DNA of 64,000 bases from Curtobacterium sp. MCSS17_008 (GTDB lineage: Bacteria > Actinomycetota > Actinomycetes > Actinomycetales > Microbacteriaceae): positions 62,001 through 126,000 of the forward strand of contig NZ_QKSM01000009.1 in assembly GCF_003234185.1 (NCBI RefSeq), given 5' to 3'. Positions 51,541 to 59,766 of the stretch are shown piece by piece. Below the pieces are notes generated by a model. The model saw only the letters and a program-made list of their open reading frames with translations, was not told where the DNA came from and searched no databases. Position 1 is the stretch's first letter. Each line of letters begins with the position of its first letter. The translations under genes and the position numbers were made by a program.

Positions 51541-52503
51541 ATGCAAGCTATCGAGCAACTGCAGACGATCCCGCTCGAGGTATCCCCGGGTCGTGAAGTT
51601 GAGGACTGGCACGCGCAACGGTGGCTTCCGCAGCGCTCCCAGAGTTCCGACATCGAACTGCGCGCCCTACTCGAGCGGTTTAGAAGCGAGACCCGTCGAT
51701 CGCCCGGAGTGCGAGCGCGGCTGAACCGTCCAATCGGTGCACCGAAGCAGAGCACCCCACTGCCGCCGCAGCCGACGGGACCTCATCTCGATTACGTGAT
51801 CGCGCTTGGGCGGCGGACCAGTGTGACCCGGCAAGCGGAAGCCGTCACGCTCGCCGACCTCGTCTTCGCGCACCCTCGACGCGACTTCTCGAGGCGGCCG
51901 CATCAGCATCATCACCCCATCGCGCAGTACGCAGGCACCGTTGGCGATCTGGTCATGTGCGAGTCTCAGCTAGAGCGTGCCTTCGTGCTCCTGGCCGATT
52001 TCACTCCGACGGTCTTGCACATCGTCAGTCAGCCGCTGACGATCATGTTCCGTGTCGGATCGCAGATTCGATGGCATACGCCAGACTTCTGTGTCCTACG
52101 TTACGGGGCACCGCCTCTCGTGGTCGACGTCAAACGACCTGAGCAAGCGCTCGTCGTTCGAACCCAGGAGCGGCACTGGCTGGTGGCTGAGGCCCTAGCT
52201 GCTGCAGGTATGCACTACCTCGTGTGGACCGGGCTGGCCGAGCCGGTCGTCGCCAACCTCAGCCTCCTCTCGCGCGCACAAACGCCGATCAGCGGAGAAC
52301 GGCGCAATGTCCTCCGTGATGTGACGGTCCAGTGGGTTCTCGACGGGCCTCAAACCTTCGAAAGTCTGGCCACAGCGCTCACGCGTGAACACTCCGTGCC
52401 AGATCTCGCGGCGAAGACCTTTCTGCGCGAACTCATTTGGCAGCGTCAGCTGCGCATACACATGCACCACTTCCTTCTGCCCGAAAGTGAGGTCTGGGCA
52501 TGA
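51541..52503 (+). CDS. TnsA-like transposon endonuclease
   Basis: 320 residues. The restriction-fold nuclease of Tn7-like elements: VMCESQLERAFVLLADF (Glu), WHTPDFCVLRYGAPP (Asp) and LVVDVKRPEQA (Lys) give the E...D...xxK active site, in the middle of the protein. The C-terminal part (FESLATALTREHSVPDLAAK) is a wHTH-like domain for partner contact. TnsA cuts the 5' strands at the transposon ends, with TnsB cutting the 3' strands, so this element should move by cut-and-paste. Overlaps tnsB by four bases (ATGA). Confidence 0.85.
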   Translation: MQAIEQLQTIPLEVSPGREVEDWHAQRWLPQRSQSSDIELRALLERFRSETRRSPGVRARLNRPIGAPKQSTPLPPQPTGPHLDYVIALGRRTSVTRQAEAVTLADLVFAHPRRDFSRRPHQHHHPIAQYAGTVGDLVMCESQLERAFVLLADFTPTVLHIVSQPLTIMFRVGSQIRWHTPDFCVLRYGAPPLVVDVKRPEQALVVRTQERHWLVAEALAAAGMHYLVWTGLAEPVVANLSLLSRAQTPISGERRNVLRDVTVQWVLDGPQTFESLATALTREHSVPDLAAKTFLRELIWQRQLRIHMHHFLLPESEVWA

Positions 52504-54632
52504 GCCTGCACGAGAGCCAACCGCGCCCGGCTGTTCGAACCATGGCCGTTGGTACGCGGCTTCAGTGGTTCGGGCACGACGTCCACATCGGTCGAATCGG
52601 CGTCTTCGAAGTAGATCTCGTCTCCGTGAACGGCGCACTGCTCGGGACCGCACCGATCAAAGACGTCCTCGTCGCCCTACAACAACCCGGCTCCAACACA
52701 CAGCTGTGGCGCGATCAAGATCCCGCTGAGATACTCCGCGACGACGCGGCGGCACTGCAGGAGTATCGCGAAAAATACGACATCATCCACCGACTCCTCA
52801 CCGGCTTAGCAACTGACGCGCCAGCTGGCGCTGTACCCCGCCCCGAGCAGGACCCGAAATACGCGAAGCTACCGAAACGAATGCGAGCTCTTGCCGAGCA
52901 GCGCTACCGGGACCCACGGGTGAAAGGCCGCCGGACGGGAACGACCGTCACGCTCGAGTCGGAGCTGACCTACATTCGCCGCACCTATCGCAAGTGGCTC
53001 GAGAAGGGGCCGATGGGGCTCGTGCACGCGTCCCGGCTGCGCGCACGGGACCCGATGGACAACCCAATTCGGGCGGCAGTTGCTGAGTTCATGACATCAC
53101 AAGTGAAGGGCACCAAACGCACGGCCCAATCGTGGGCTCGTCTGTTCAGGGCGTGGGCGCAGAAGGAGCGGGCCGATCTTCGCCTACCGGAGGACGTCAC
53201 GCTTGCGGACTACATCTCGGCATGGGTGCGAGCGCGAGACCATGCCGGCGGAACGGCGAAGAGTCAACGATCTGCAGCGAACAGGCCTGCGATGTCGCCA
53301 CGGCTTCGCGTTGCTACGCGCGCGGGGGAACTTGTGCTGTTCGACACCACGAAGGTCAACGTTTGGGTGCGGAACCCGGAGGGATCCGGCTTGGTTCGGC
53401 TGGAGCTGACGGTAGCTCTTGACCTCTACTCACGAGCGATCGTCGGTATCGCGCTTACCCACACGACACCAGCGCAAGCAATAGCCCTCTGTCTCGCCGA
53501 CGTCATCGTGCCCAAGGCGCAGGAAGCGCTGGAGGAGTGGCGCGGCGATCCGCCGACGCCCTATGTCGGTTGCCCGGCGGAGCTTGACTTCTTCGCCCGA
53601 ATCGAAGACCCGGATGCGCGAGGATTCCTGCCGGAAACCGTACATACAGACAATGGCAGCGCCTACGTATCCTCAACCATGGTGGCGCTCTGTGCCTACT
53701 TCCAAATCTCCTATGAGCAGTCCCGTGCCTACACGCCGACCGACAAAGCGCAGATCGAGCGGGTGTTCCTCACGATCAAGCAGATGCTCGAAGAGCTACT
53801 TCCCGGCTTCCTCGGCGGAAGCACTGACGACCGTGGCGAGGGCACCGAGCGCCACGCGACACTGACTCCCGGCGACTACGAACTCGCCGTCCGGAGATTC
53901 GCCTACGTCTACAACCGCCGTGTCATGGAAACGCTCCACACGGAGGACGATCCGTACACCGCCATGAGTCCGATGGAAATGTTCGAGTACTCCTTGCGCC
54001 GCCACGGGGCGATTCGGCTGCCGGCCCACGCACTCGACCCCATCCGGCTGCTCCCGTTCTCCGATCTCGCCGTCGATGCTGGGCGAGTGTTCTGCCGTCG
54101 GCTGTACTACCGCAGTCCCGTGTTGGCGGAGATCGCCTCCGACCCACTCGCCGTCAACGATGCTCGTCAGCTCCGCATCTACTACGACCCGACAGATATG
54201 CGGCAGGTCTACGTCTTCGACTCCGCGGGACGGTGCCACGAGATCCCCTGGAAGGATCGGCAGCCCTGGACGCGCCGGTTCGGTCTCTACTTCGCGGGAC
54301 AGGTTCGAGAGCGCCTGGTCGCCGAACACCTCGACCCGGAAGCCGTTGGCACCCTCCTCAACGAGATCATCAACCGATTCGATCGCGATGAACTCCTCGA
54401 ACCGCCAGCGCTGCTGAGCACATCAGAGCAGGTCATGCGGCAGGCAATCGACCCCGTCATGCGGCGATTCCGCGAGCGATTCCAGGTGCCCTCGCCTGTC
54501 TCGCCGAAAGAGATCCGGACAACTAAGGGCAAACGCCAGCAGGCCCCGGCGACGCCTCCTGTCCGCGTGGAAGCCGTCGCGCCTGCCACCACTCGTAAGG
54601 CCATCGAGCCGCTGCCCATCTGGACACCGTGA
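52500..54632 (+). CDS. TnsB-like DDE transposase
   Basis: 710 residues. N-terminal HTH region with RTYRKWLEKGPMGLVHASRL. The RNase-H-fold integrase core has Asp282 (LVLFDTTKVN), Asp384 (VHTDNGSAYVS) and Glu420 (KAQIERVFLTIKQ), a DD35E spacing. A Mu-type C-terminal β-barrel and a Pro/Arg-rich tail follow. Retroviral-type integrases of the TnsB/TniA/MuA group carry out end cleavage and strand transfer. Overlaps both neighbours by four bases. Confidence 0.9.
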   Translation: MSLHESQPRPAVRTMAVGTRLQWFGHDVHIGRIGVFEVDLVSVNGALLGTAPIKDVLVALQQPGSNTQLWRDQDPAEILRDDAAALQEYREKYDIIHRLLTGLATDAPAGAVPRPEQDPKYAKLPKRMRALAEQRYRDPRVKGRRTGTTVTLESELTYIRRTYRKWLEKGPMGLVHASRLRARDPMDNPIRAAVAEFMTSQVKGTKRTAQSWARLFRAWAQKERADLRLPEDVTLADYISAWVRARDHAGGTAKSQRSAANRPAMSPRLRVATRAGELVLFDTTKVNVWVRNPEGSGLVRLELTVALDLYSRAIVGIALTHTTPAQAIALCLADVIVPKAQEALEEWRGDPPTPYVGCPAELDFFARIEDPDARGFLPETVHTDNGSAYVSSTMVALCAYFQISYEQSRAYTPTDKAQIERVFLTIKQMLEELLPGFLGGSTDDRGEGTERHATLTPGDYELAVRRFAYVYNRRVMETLHTEDDPYTAMSPMEMFEYSLRRHGAIRLPAHALDPIRLLPFSDLAVDAGRVFCRRLYYRSPVLAEIASDPLAVNDARQLRIYYDPTDMRQVYVFDSAGRCHEIPWKDRQPWTRRFGLYFAGQVRERLVAEHLDPEAVGTLLNEIINRFDRDELLEPPALLSTSEQVMRQAIDPVMRRFRERFQVPSPVSPKEIRTTKGKRQQAPATPPVRVEAVAPATTRKAIEPLPIWTP

Positions 54633-55732
54633 AGCAGACCCGCCCCGCGGAGCCATGGCTCGACTTGCTCACCGACACCGATCGCGACTTCATCGCCGCC
54701 GTCCGCGGTGAACTCATCCCAGACCCCGGCCTGCTCACCATGCGTTCACTGCGCGCCCTCTCGGATCTGGATCGGGAGCGCTACGCCATGAGGCGCACTA
54801 AATGGCACCGGCACTTCCCCATCATCCGACTGTCGTCGCGTGAGCAAATCTACGAGCAGTTCGAGGTGGACCGCCGCGAAGACGAGTGGTCGCGAGGTGA
54901 CTACGCGGAAGGGCATCCTGTCAGCGTGCTGGACGGACCGCCCGGAGTGGGCAAGTCCACTTTGCTTCGAGCGGAGATTGCAAGCTCGCTTGCCTTGGCC
55001 GCTCGGACCCGATGGCTCGACGAAGACGAAAAAGTCGCTCAACCAAGCACCAGCTACCGACATGTTCCGACGTACCAACCGGTCATCCGATTCCGCCACA
55101 CTTCCGCAAATACTGTCCCGACGATCGTAGCGGGACTACTCGGGAAGCTGGGCCGACCAATCGGGCCACGGCCACACGAGAGCCTTGCGCTGGCGTTGAA
55201 GGAATGCCGCACGTCGCTCATCGTCTTTGACGAGGTGCAGCGCGTGAACTTCGACCGGAAGACTGGGCAACATGTCCACGGGCTTCTTCGAGAACTCAGT
55301 GAAGGCCACAGTCGACTGATTCTCGCTGGAAACGACGCTAGGTGGATGCTCGAACGGCCGAAGATGTTCGGCGCGACGTTCGGAACGGATGCTTCTGCTG
55401 ACCGGTGGATCGTCCTTAGGGTCAATCCCCTTGGGTACGATGATGAAGGTCAACAAGTAGAGTGGCGTCAATTCCTTGCGGCCATTGAGCGCCGCGTCCG
55501 ACTTTGCGACTTGCCGGAGCAGGGATGGCTGTCCGAGGGGCTTGCTGACTACCTGTACGCCCTGTCCGAGGGGCGCTTCAACACTCTGCTTGGAGTCCTG
55601 AAGCGTAGTTTCGTCCGAGCGATCGCAGATGGGTCAGAACATGTCGACCGCGCGCTCCTGGAACGAGCACGTATCGAATGGACGCGTGAGCAGAACCGTC
55701 TATCACGTACGGCAGAGCTCGATGACGACTGA
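54629..55732 (+). CDS. TnsC/TniB-like transposition ATPase
   Basis: 367 residues. AAA+ domain with Walker A DGPPGVGKSTLL (~102-112), Walker B SLIVFDEVQRVNFD and sensor LILAGNDARWML. TnsC couples target selection by TniQ to the TnsA-TnsB transposase. GTG start overlaps the tnsB stop (GTGA). The N-terminal 95 residues (FPIIRLSSREQIYEQFEVDR) resemble the TniB leader. Confidence 0.87.
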   Translation: MKQTRPAEPWLDLLTDTDRDFIAAVRGELIPDPGLLTMRSLRALSDLDRERYAMRRTKWHRHFPIIRLSSREQIYEQFEVDRREDEWSRGDYAEGHPVSVLDGPPGVGKSTLLRAEIASSLALAARTRWLDEDEKVAQPSTSYRHVPTYQPVIRFRHTSANTVPTIVAGLLGKLGRPIGPRPHESLALALKECRTSLIVFDEVQRVNFDRKTGQHVHGLLRELSEGHSRLILAGNDARWMLERPKMFGATFGTDASADRWIVLRVNPLGYDDEGQQVEWRQFLAAIERRVRLCDLPEQGWLSEGLADYLYALSEGRFNTLLGVLKRSFVRAIADGSEHVDRALLERARIEWTREQNRLSRTAELDDD

Positions 55733-57668
55733 TGAAGGCAGGTCCCGCACGCTCTCTGAAATCCCGCAGGTCCTTGGAGTTCAGGTGAAGCTCGGGCCGG
55801 GCGAATGGCTGCAGACGGCGATCAGTCGCTGGGCGTACGAGATGCGATCGTCACGAGGCGAGCTTCTCGACTTCTTCGGGCTGCGCGGCCTACCGCACAA
55901 CGAGCTGATTTCGCTCGGGAATCACGCCCAAGAGGATGTCATCGAACGCATCGCTGTGTCCACGCGCCTGGCGACCGCAGCTTTGCGGGGCTCGCTGATG
56001 AGTAGTCTGAATGGCAAGGCGCTCATCATCGACGACACAACGGAGCGAGCGGCGCACAGCATCGCCCGTCGCAGTCCCCTGGCAAGGCTGGCGGGCACCC
56101 GTTATTGCCCTGCCTGTCTGAGAGAGCAGTCCGGCGTGTACAACCTGACGTGGCGTCTGCACTGGTCCTTCATCTGCCCAATACACAGCTGCCTCCTTCG
56201 CGACACATGCCCGGACTGCGGCCGCACTCCTGCAGACGACCGGAGCAAGACAACCAGGAGCTTCGATCCCGACACTTGCCGCAACCGACTTGATCCGAGC
56301 AGTCGATTCAGTTTCTGTGGATTTCCATATCCAGATGACATCGTCGAGTCGGTCGACCCCGAGGGGCGACCGGCGAAGGCGCAACGACTGATTCTCGACC
56401 ACATCGGCTCACCAGGCGGGGCCCTCGAGCTGCTCAACAATCTCCGCTCCATCGGTGCCGCTTTGCGCGCGACGGGCAACACCGGCCGGATAGCGCGCCT
56501 CGCGAACCTGGAACCGGCAGAACTTGAGGGGATGATTGATCATGAGGAGCACCCCGGCACAACAGCACCACTCGACGCTTTCGCGATGAGCGCTCTCACG
56601 GCAGCAGCAGTAGAGATACTTCACGCTCCGGACGAGATCAGCGCAGAACGTATACGGATCACCACTTTCGAGCGCCCAGTCGGATATGCGCCCGCATCGG
56701 TGCATCTAGGTCCTGGATCTGCCCGAGACCTCATAGCGCACTACCCGGGGGCGCAGCAATCTACGACGCTTCGACGTGCGATTCTCCGGGCACACGACCG
56801 TGACCTGTCCGCTACGCAGCGCATCGTGTGGGGCAGCACCTTGACGAGGGCGGTACGAGACAAGTACCCAGAACTCGCAAAGCCGACACCAGTGGAGTGG
56901 TTAGCGCAGAACGTGCCGCGCAACTTTTGGCCGTCTTGGACCGCCCGGTTCGACGGCGACTCGGGAACCAGCGAGGGAGCTCTGGCTCGGGCTCTTCGTT
57001 TCGTTCTGCTCCACACCGACTCTTGGGAACAAGCTGACCTGTCCCGAGGGCCACGCCACCTGGGGCAGGTGAGGGACAGAGGCATCCTTCCCGCCCTTGG
57101 TGAAGGTCACGCTCTGACACAACGCCTGGCTGGCATTGGGCAGCTGCGACTCGTAATGGAAGCATCGCCGTCCCCAATCGATTACTACGCGCGCACACGG
57201 TTCCCCCTGCGGCAGTTGCTAACTCCAGCCGCATGGAAGCTCGTGGCAGATCGCGCAGGGGTGCCTACTGGCGGCCGTATCGGACTGGCATGTGCTCGGT
57301 GGTACCTCTCGAACCGCGTGACAGGCGTTCGAGAACCCGGGCGAGGTGCGCCCTCGACCGCCGAAGCCGGGGAGACATACACGATCTTCCGTTTGAGCAT
57401 GACGGTCGAGCTGCAGCGGGAGCTCGATGCGCACGCGGGCGCAGTTCTCCGCTCCTTAGACCTACATGGCCCCGTTACTTGGTCGCCCCCTTTGATCGAG
57501 CTGCCGCTGGGCAGCCCAGGGCGAGAACTCAAGGACGTCAATCTCGCGCTCCTACACGAACTACTGCGATCTGGAGAACGACAGCAACGAGTTCTTGCCG
57601 GCGAGCTCGGAGTCAGTCCTCGGCGCGTGCTCTGGGCCGTCGACGAGCAGCCTCCAGGCGCGCAGTGA
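55722..57668 (+). CDS. tniQ: TniQ/TnsD-like target-selection protein
   Basis: 648 residues. TniQ domain with GPGEWLQTAISRWAYEMRSS and a zinc-ribbon: YCPACLREQSGVYNLTWRLH, then FICPIHSCLLRDTCPDCG (CxxC...CxxH...CxxC). The long C-terminal part ends in a HTH-like AGELGVSPRRVLWAVDE, typical of TnsD-type proteins that recognise a specific chromosomal site. It is longer than the TniQ proteins of CRISPR-associated elements. Starts 11 bases inside tnsC. No cas gene is nearby. Confidence 0.87.
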   Translation: MTTDEGRSRTLSEIPQVLGVQVKLGPGEWLQTAISRWAYEMRSSRGELLDFFGLRGLPHNELISLGNHAQEDVIERIAVSTRLATAALRGSLMSSLNGKALIIDDTTERAAHSIARRSPLARLAGTRYCPACLREQSGVYNLTWRLHWSFICPIHSCLLRDTCPDCGRTPADDRSKTTRSFDPDTCRNRLDPSSRFSFCGFPYPDDIVESVDPEGRPAKAQRLILDHIGSPGGALELLNNLRSIGAALRATGNTGRIARLANLEPAELEGMIDHEEHPGTTAPLDAFAMSALTAAAVEILHAPDEISAERIRITTFERPVGYAPASVHLGPGSARDLIAHYPGAQQSTTLRRAILRAHDRDLSATQRIVWGSTLTRAVRDKYPELAKPTPVEWLAQNVPRNFWPSWTARFDGDSGTSEGALARALRFVLLHTDSWEQADLSRGPRHLGQVRDRGILPALGEGHALTQRLAGIGQLRLVMEASPSPIDYYARTRFPLRQLLTPAAWKLVADRAGVPTGGRIGLACARWYLSNRVTGVREPGRGAPSTAEAGETYTIFRLSMTVELQRELDAHAGAVLRSLDLHGPVTWSPPLIELPLGSPGRELKDVNLALLHELLRSGERQQRVLAGELGVSPRRVLWAVDEQPPGAQ

Positions 57669-57795
57669 CTATGGAACAGCTCCCTGCAGACTGAGTGCCT
57701 GAAGTGGACGGCCCTGCCCGAAACGTTCAGGCAGGTGCGCCGCCCGGGCATCGGACGGAAGGTCTAGGCGTCTTCGAGGCGCTCGAGTTGAACAC

Positions 57796-57973
57796 GGACA
57801 GTTTCGGTCGCCGACGCCGCGGACAACTTCCAAGCCAAGTCCGTGCAAGACGGGCCATCCGTCGGACAGAATCGGTGCGCTCTTCACAGTGTCGTCCGCC
57901 AGCTAACTTGTCCAACTGCCACACAACGTGTCCTGAAATACAGAGTTGGACAGGTTGCTTGGCAGCGCGGACA
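57796..57973. repeat. Cluster of GGACA repeats, putative transposon end
   Basis: Seven GGACA words in 178 bases: plus strand at 57796, 57821, 57864, 57948 and 57969; minus strand at 57909-57913 and 57929-57933. The fuller copies share YGGACARNTT (GTTGGACAAGTTAGCTGG on the minus strand, GTTGGACAGGTTGCTTGG on the plus). Repeats of this kind directly after tniQ are what TnsB-binding sites at a Tn7-like end look like. The exact terminus and the partner end were not found. Confidence 0.55.
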
Positions 57974-58249
57974 GCCACGTCGACTAGTGCCAGGCTCAGC
58001 CCTCGAGAGTCGGGAGGCGTCCGTATGGCGTGCGTGGACTGAGAAAGTCCGCGGACCACCTATGTGAGACAGGGTTCACTCCAGAGCAGGGCGTGGGAGT
58101 CCGAAGCCCCCACAGGCATCTCCTGGCTCACGGGCGGATCGCCTATCGAGACGTCGACCAACCGCCTGATTCTCATTGAGGGCACCCCAATCGAGACGCT
58201 TGCGGGCAGAGCTCTCCTTCCCGAATGAGGGTTGGCGTTTCTTCGGCGG
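57974..58249. other. Gene-free region after the transposition genes
   Basis: No supported gene. Contains a small hairpin GGACTGAGAAAGTCC near 58034. If the repeat cluster is a transposon end, the transposon-chromosome junction should lie in or near this interval. Confidence 0.4.
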
Positions 58250-58477
58250 CTACTTCTTCCCGAGGCGGGCTCGTCGCAGTTCTGCGACGATGTGTGCCCG
58301 CTCCGGGTCCTTGGCCAGCGTGCGGTCGTCGACGACGTCCACGATGTGCTTGATCAGCTCCACGACCTGCTTGCGCAGGAGGAAGCCGAGCACGGCGAGG
58401 ACGACTGTGATGACGCCGGTCAGGATGGTGCCGCCGAAGGCCGTCGGCATGTCCACCGTGGTGTCGGTGATGGGCAT
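58250..58477 (-). CDS. Small membrane protein (75 residues)
   Basis: MPITDTTVDMPTAFGGTILT, then one membrane helix (GVITVVLAVLGFLL), then an amphipathic basic tail (VELIKHIVDVVDDRTLAKDP ... RRARLGKK). GAAGGAGGG before the ATG is a strong ribosome binding site. Function unknown; small holin-like or phage/plasmid-associated membrane proteins have this shape. Confidence 0.6.
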   Translation of the reverse strand: MPITDTTVDMPTAFGGTILTGVITVVLAVLGFLLRKQVVELIKHIVDVVDDRTLAKDPERAHIVAELRRARLGKK

Positions 58478-58629
58478 GATCCCTCCTTCGGGTTTGGCCG
58501 TGTGGCCAGCCCGCTCGTTGTGAGCGGGGGTCTAGAGCGTCGGTAGCCGACGCGAGCGCCCGATGGGCGTGTAGTACCCCTATGCGCGGAGCGGTCGGCT
58601 TGCTGTGCTCGCGCGTTGAGGGCATGGAA

Positions 58630-58656
58630 AAGGCCGGCCCTGATGGGTCCGGCCTG
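58630..58656. terminator. Hairpin between small membrane protein and arsN1
   Basis: AGGCCGG (58631-58637) pairs with CCGGCCT (58649-58655), with inner CCC/GGG. A run of A before and TGTT after suits a terminator in either direction. The surrounding stretch 58478-58844 holds no gene. Confidence 0.6.
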
Positions 58657-58844
58657 TTCGTGGTGCTCGGGTGCTGCGCTGAGGGCAGAGTCGTCTCGAG
58701 CGGTTCCAGCCTACGGTTCGGGCCGGATATGACGAAAGCCAGTCCGATGGACTGGCATTCTGCGCGCAATAATGACGCGTGCCACAGCGTAGCGGGTTTT
58801 GGAACGTACCTGCAAGCATGCGGATCGGAGCGTGCCGCTCCCGC

Positions 58845-59363
58845 TCAGGAGCCGGCGTGCGGGCTTCGGCGTTCGACGAGGACGTTGTCGCGCCACTGTC
58901 CGTCCCAGGGGCCGAACGTCATGAGGCCGATGCGTTCGCGGGTGCCGAGTTCGCGGAACCCATGTCGGGCGTGGAGGGCTCGGGAGGCGGTGTTCTCGGG
59001 GAAGATTCCGGACTGGATGGTCCAGATGCCGGCGACCTCGGTCGACGTGACCAGGGCGTCAAGGAGCAGATGTCCGACGCCGCGGCCACGCGCTGCGGCG
59101 CCGACGTAGACGGAGTGCTCGACGACGCCCCGGTACACCGGCCGGGTGGAGGTCGGAGAGACCGCCACCCAGCCGAGAACCGCGTCACCGTCGGCTGCGA
59201 CGAACCGGTGCTCGGGCAGCTTGCCGGCGTCGAATGCTTCCCACGTTGGCGGTGCCGCCTCGAACGTTGCGTTTCCGGTGGCTATGCCCTCCCGGTAGAT
59301 CGCTTCGACGGCGGGCCAGTCCGCGGCGGTCATCGGCCGCACGAGGACCGTGGGGTCGGTCAT
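58845..59363 (-). CDS. arsN1: GNAT acetyltransferase, ArsN1 type
   Basis: 172 residues. RPMTAADWPAVEAIYREGIA, GNATFE, VYVGAAARGRGVGHLLLDAL (acetyl-CoA loop) and WTIQSGIFPENTASRALHAR, HGFRELGTRERIG are hallmarks of the phosphinothricin/arsinothricin N-acetyltransferase group. In an ars operon it most likely acetylates the organoarsenical antibiotic arsinothricin; phosphinothricin is an alternative substrate. ATG overlaps the arsC stop (ATGA). Last gene of the operon. Confidence 0.82.
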   Translation of the reverse strand: MTDPTVLVRPMTAADWPAVEAIYREGIATGNATFEAAPPTWEAFDAGKLPEHRFVAADGDAVLGWVAVSPTSTRPVYRGVVEHSVYVGAAARGRGVGHLLLDALVTSTEVAGIWTIQSGIFPENTASRALHARHGFRELGTRERIGLMTFGPWDGQWRDNVLVERRSPHAGS

Positions 59364-59755
59364 GGGTGCAGGAGCTCGTCCTGGATGCGTGCGGCGACGG
59401 CGTCGCGCATGGGGCGGACGTCGTCGGGGGACCAGGAGTCCGGGTCCGGGAACGACCACTGCAACACCTTCCCGCGGGGCGTCGCGGGCAGGTCGAGGCC
59501 GGGCTTCATCAGGACGACGACGTCGGCCTGATTCAGCAGTTCGGGGGTGACCTTCCGCGGGGTGCGGTCGCTAATGTCGAGGCCGAGTTCCGCGACGGTC
59601 GCGGCGATCGACGGGTTCACCTCGTCGGCGGGGGCGATCCCGGCAGAGGTGGCGGTGTAGCGGTCGTCGGCGGCGAGTTCGAGGAGGGCTGCGCCGAGTT
59701 GGGAGCGGCCGGCGTTGTGCTTGCAGATGAACAGCACGGTGGGCTTGTCGGTCAT
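59360..59755 (-). CDS. arsC: Arsenate reductase, low-molecular-weight phosphatase fold (1)
   Basis: 131 residues. The P-loop CKHNAGRS (C-x5-R-S) sits at residues ~11-18 and DPDSWSPDD near the C-terminus. This is the actinobacterial arsenate-mycothiol transferase or thioredoxin-linked type. Converts arsenate to arsenite for export by ArsB. 11 bases after the flavoprotein gene. Confidence 0.88.
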   Translation of the reverse strand: MTDKPTVLFICKHNAGRSQLGAALLELAADDRYTATSAGIAPADEVNPSIAATVAELGLDISDRTPRKVTPELLNQADVVVLMKPGLDLPATPRGKVLQWSFPDPDSWSPDDVRPMRDAVAARIQDELLHP

Positions 59756-59766
59756 GTGGGTCCGGT

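Noticed and set aside
51541-57668. CRISPR-associated transposon (CAST)
   Set aside because: No cas genes and no repeat-spacer array in the window; the TniQ is long and TnsD-like.
57695-58042. Plus-strand 115-codon frame after tniQ
   Set aside because: Coincides with the GGACA repeat cluster; translation has no recognisable features.
58019-58110. tRNA-like stretch with GGGTTCACTCC
   Set aside because: No acceptor stem or anticodon arm can be drawn; chance resemblance to a T-arm.
57974-58249. tRNA or glmS attachment site for the Tn7-like element
   Set aside because: No tRNA cloverleaf and no glmS 3' end recognised near either side of the module.
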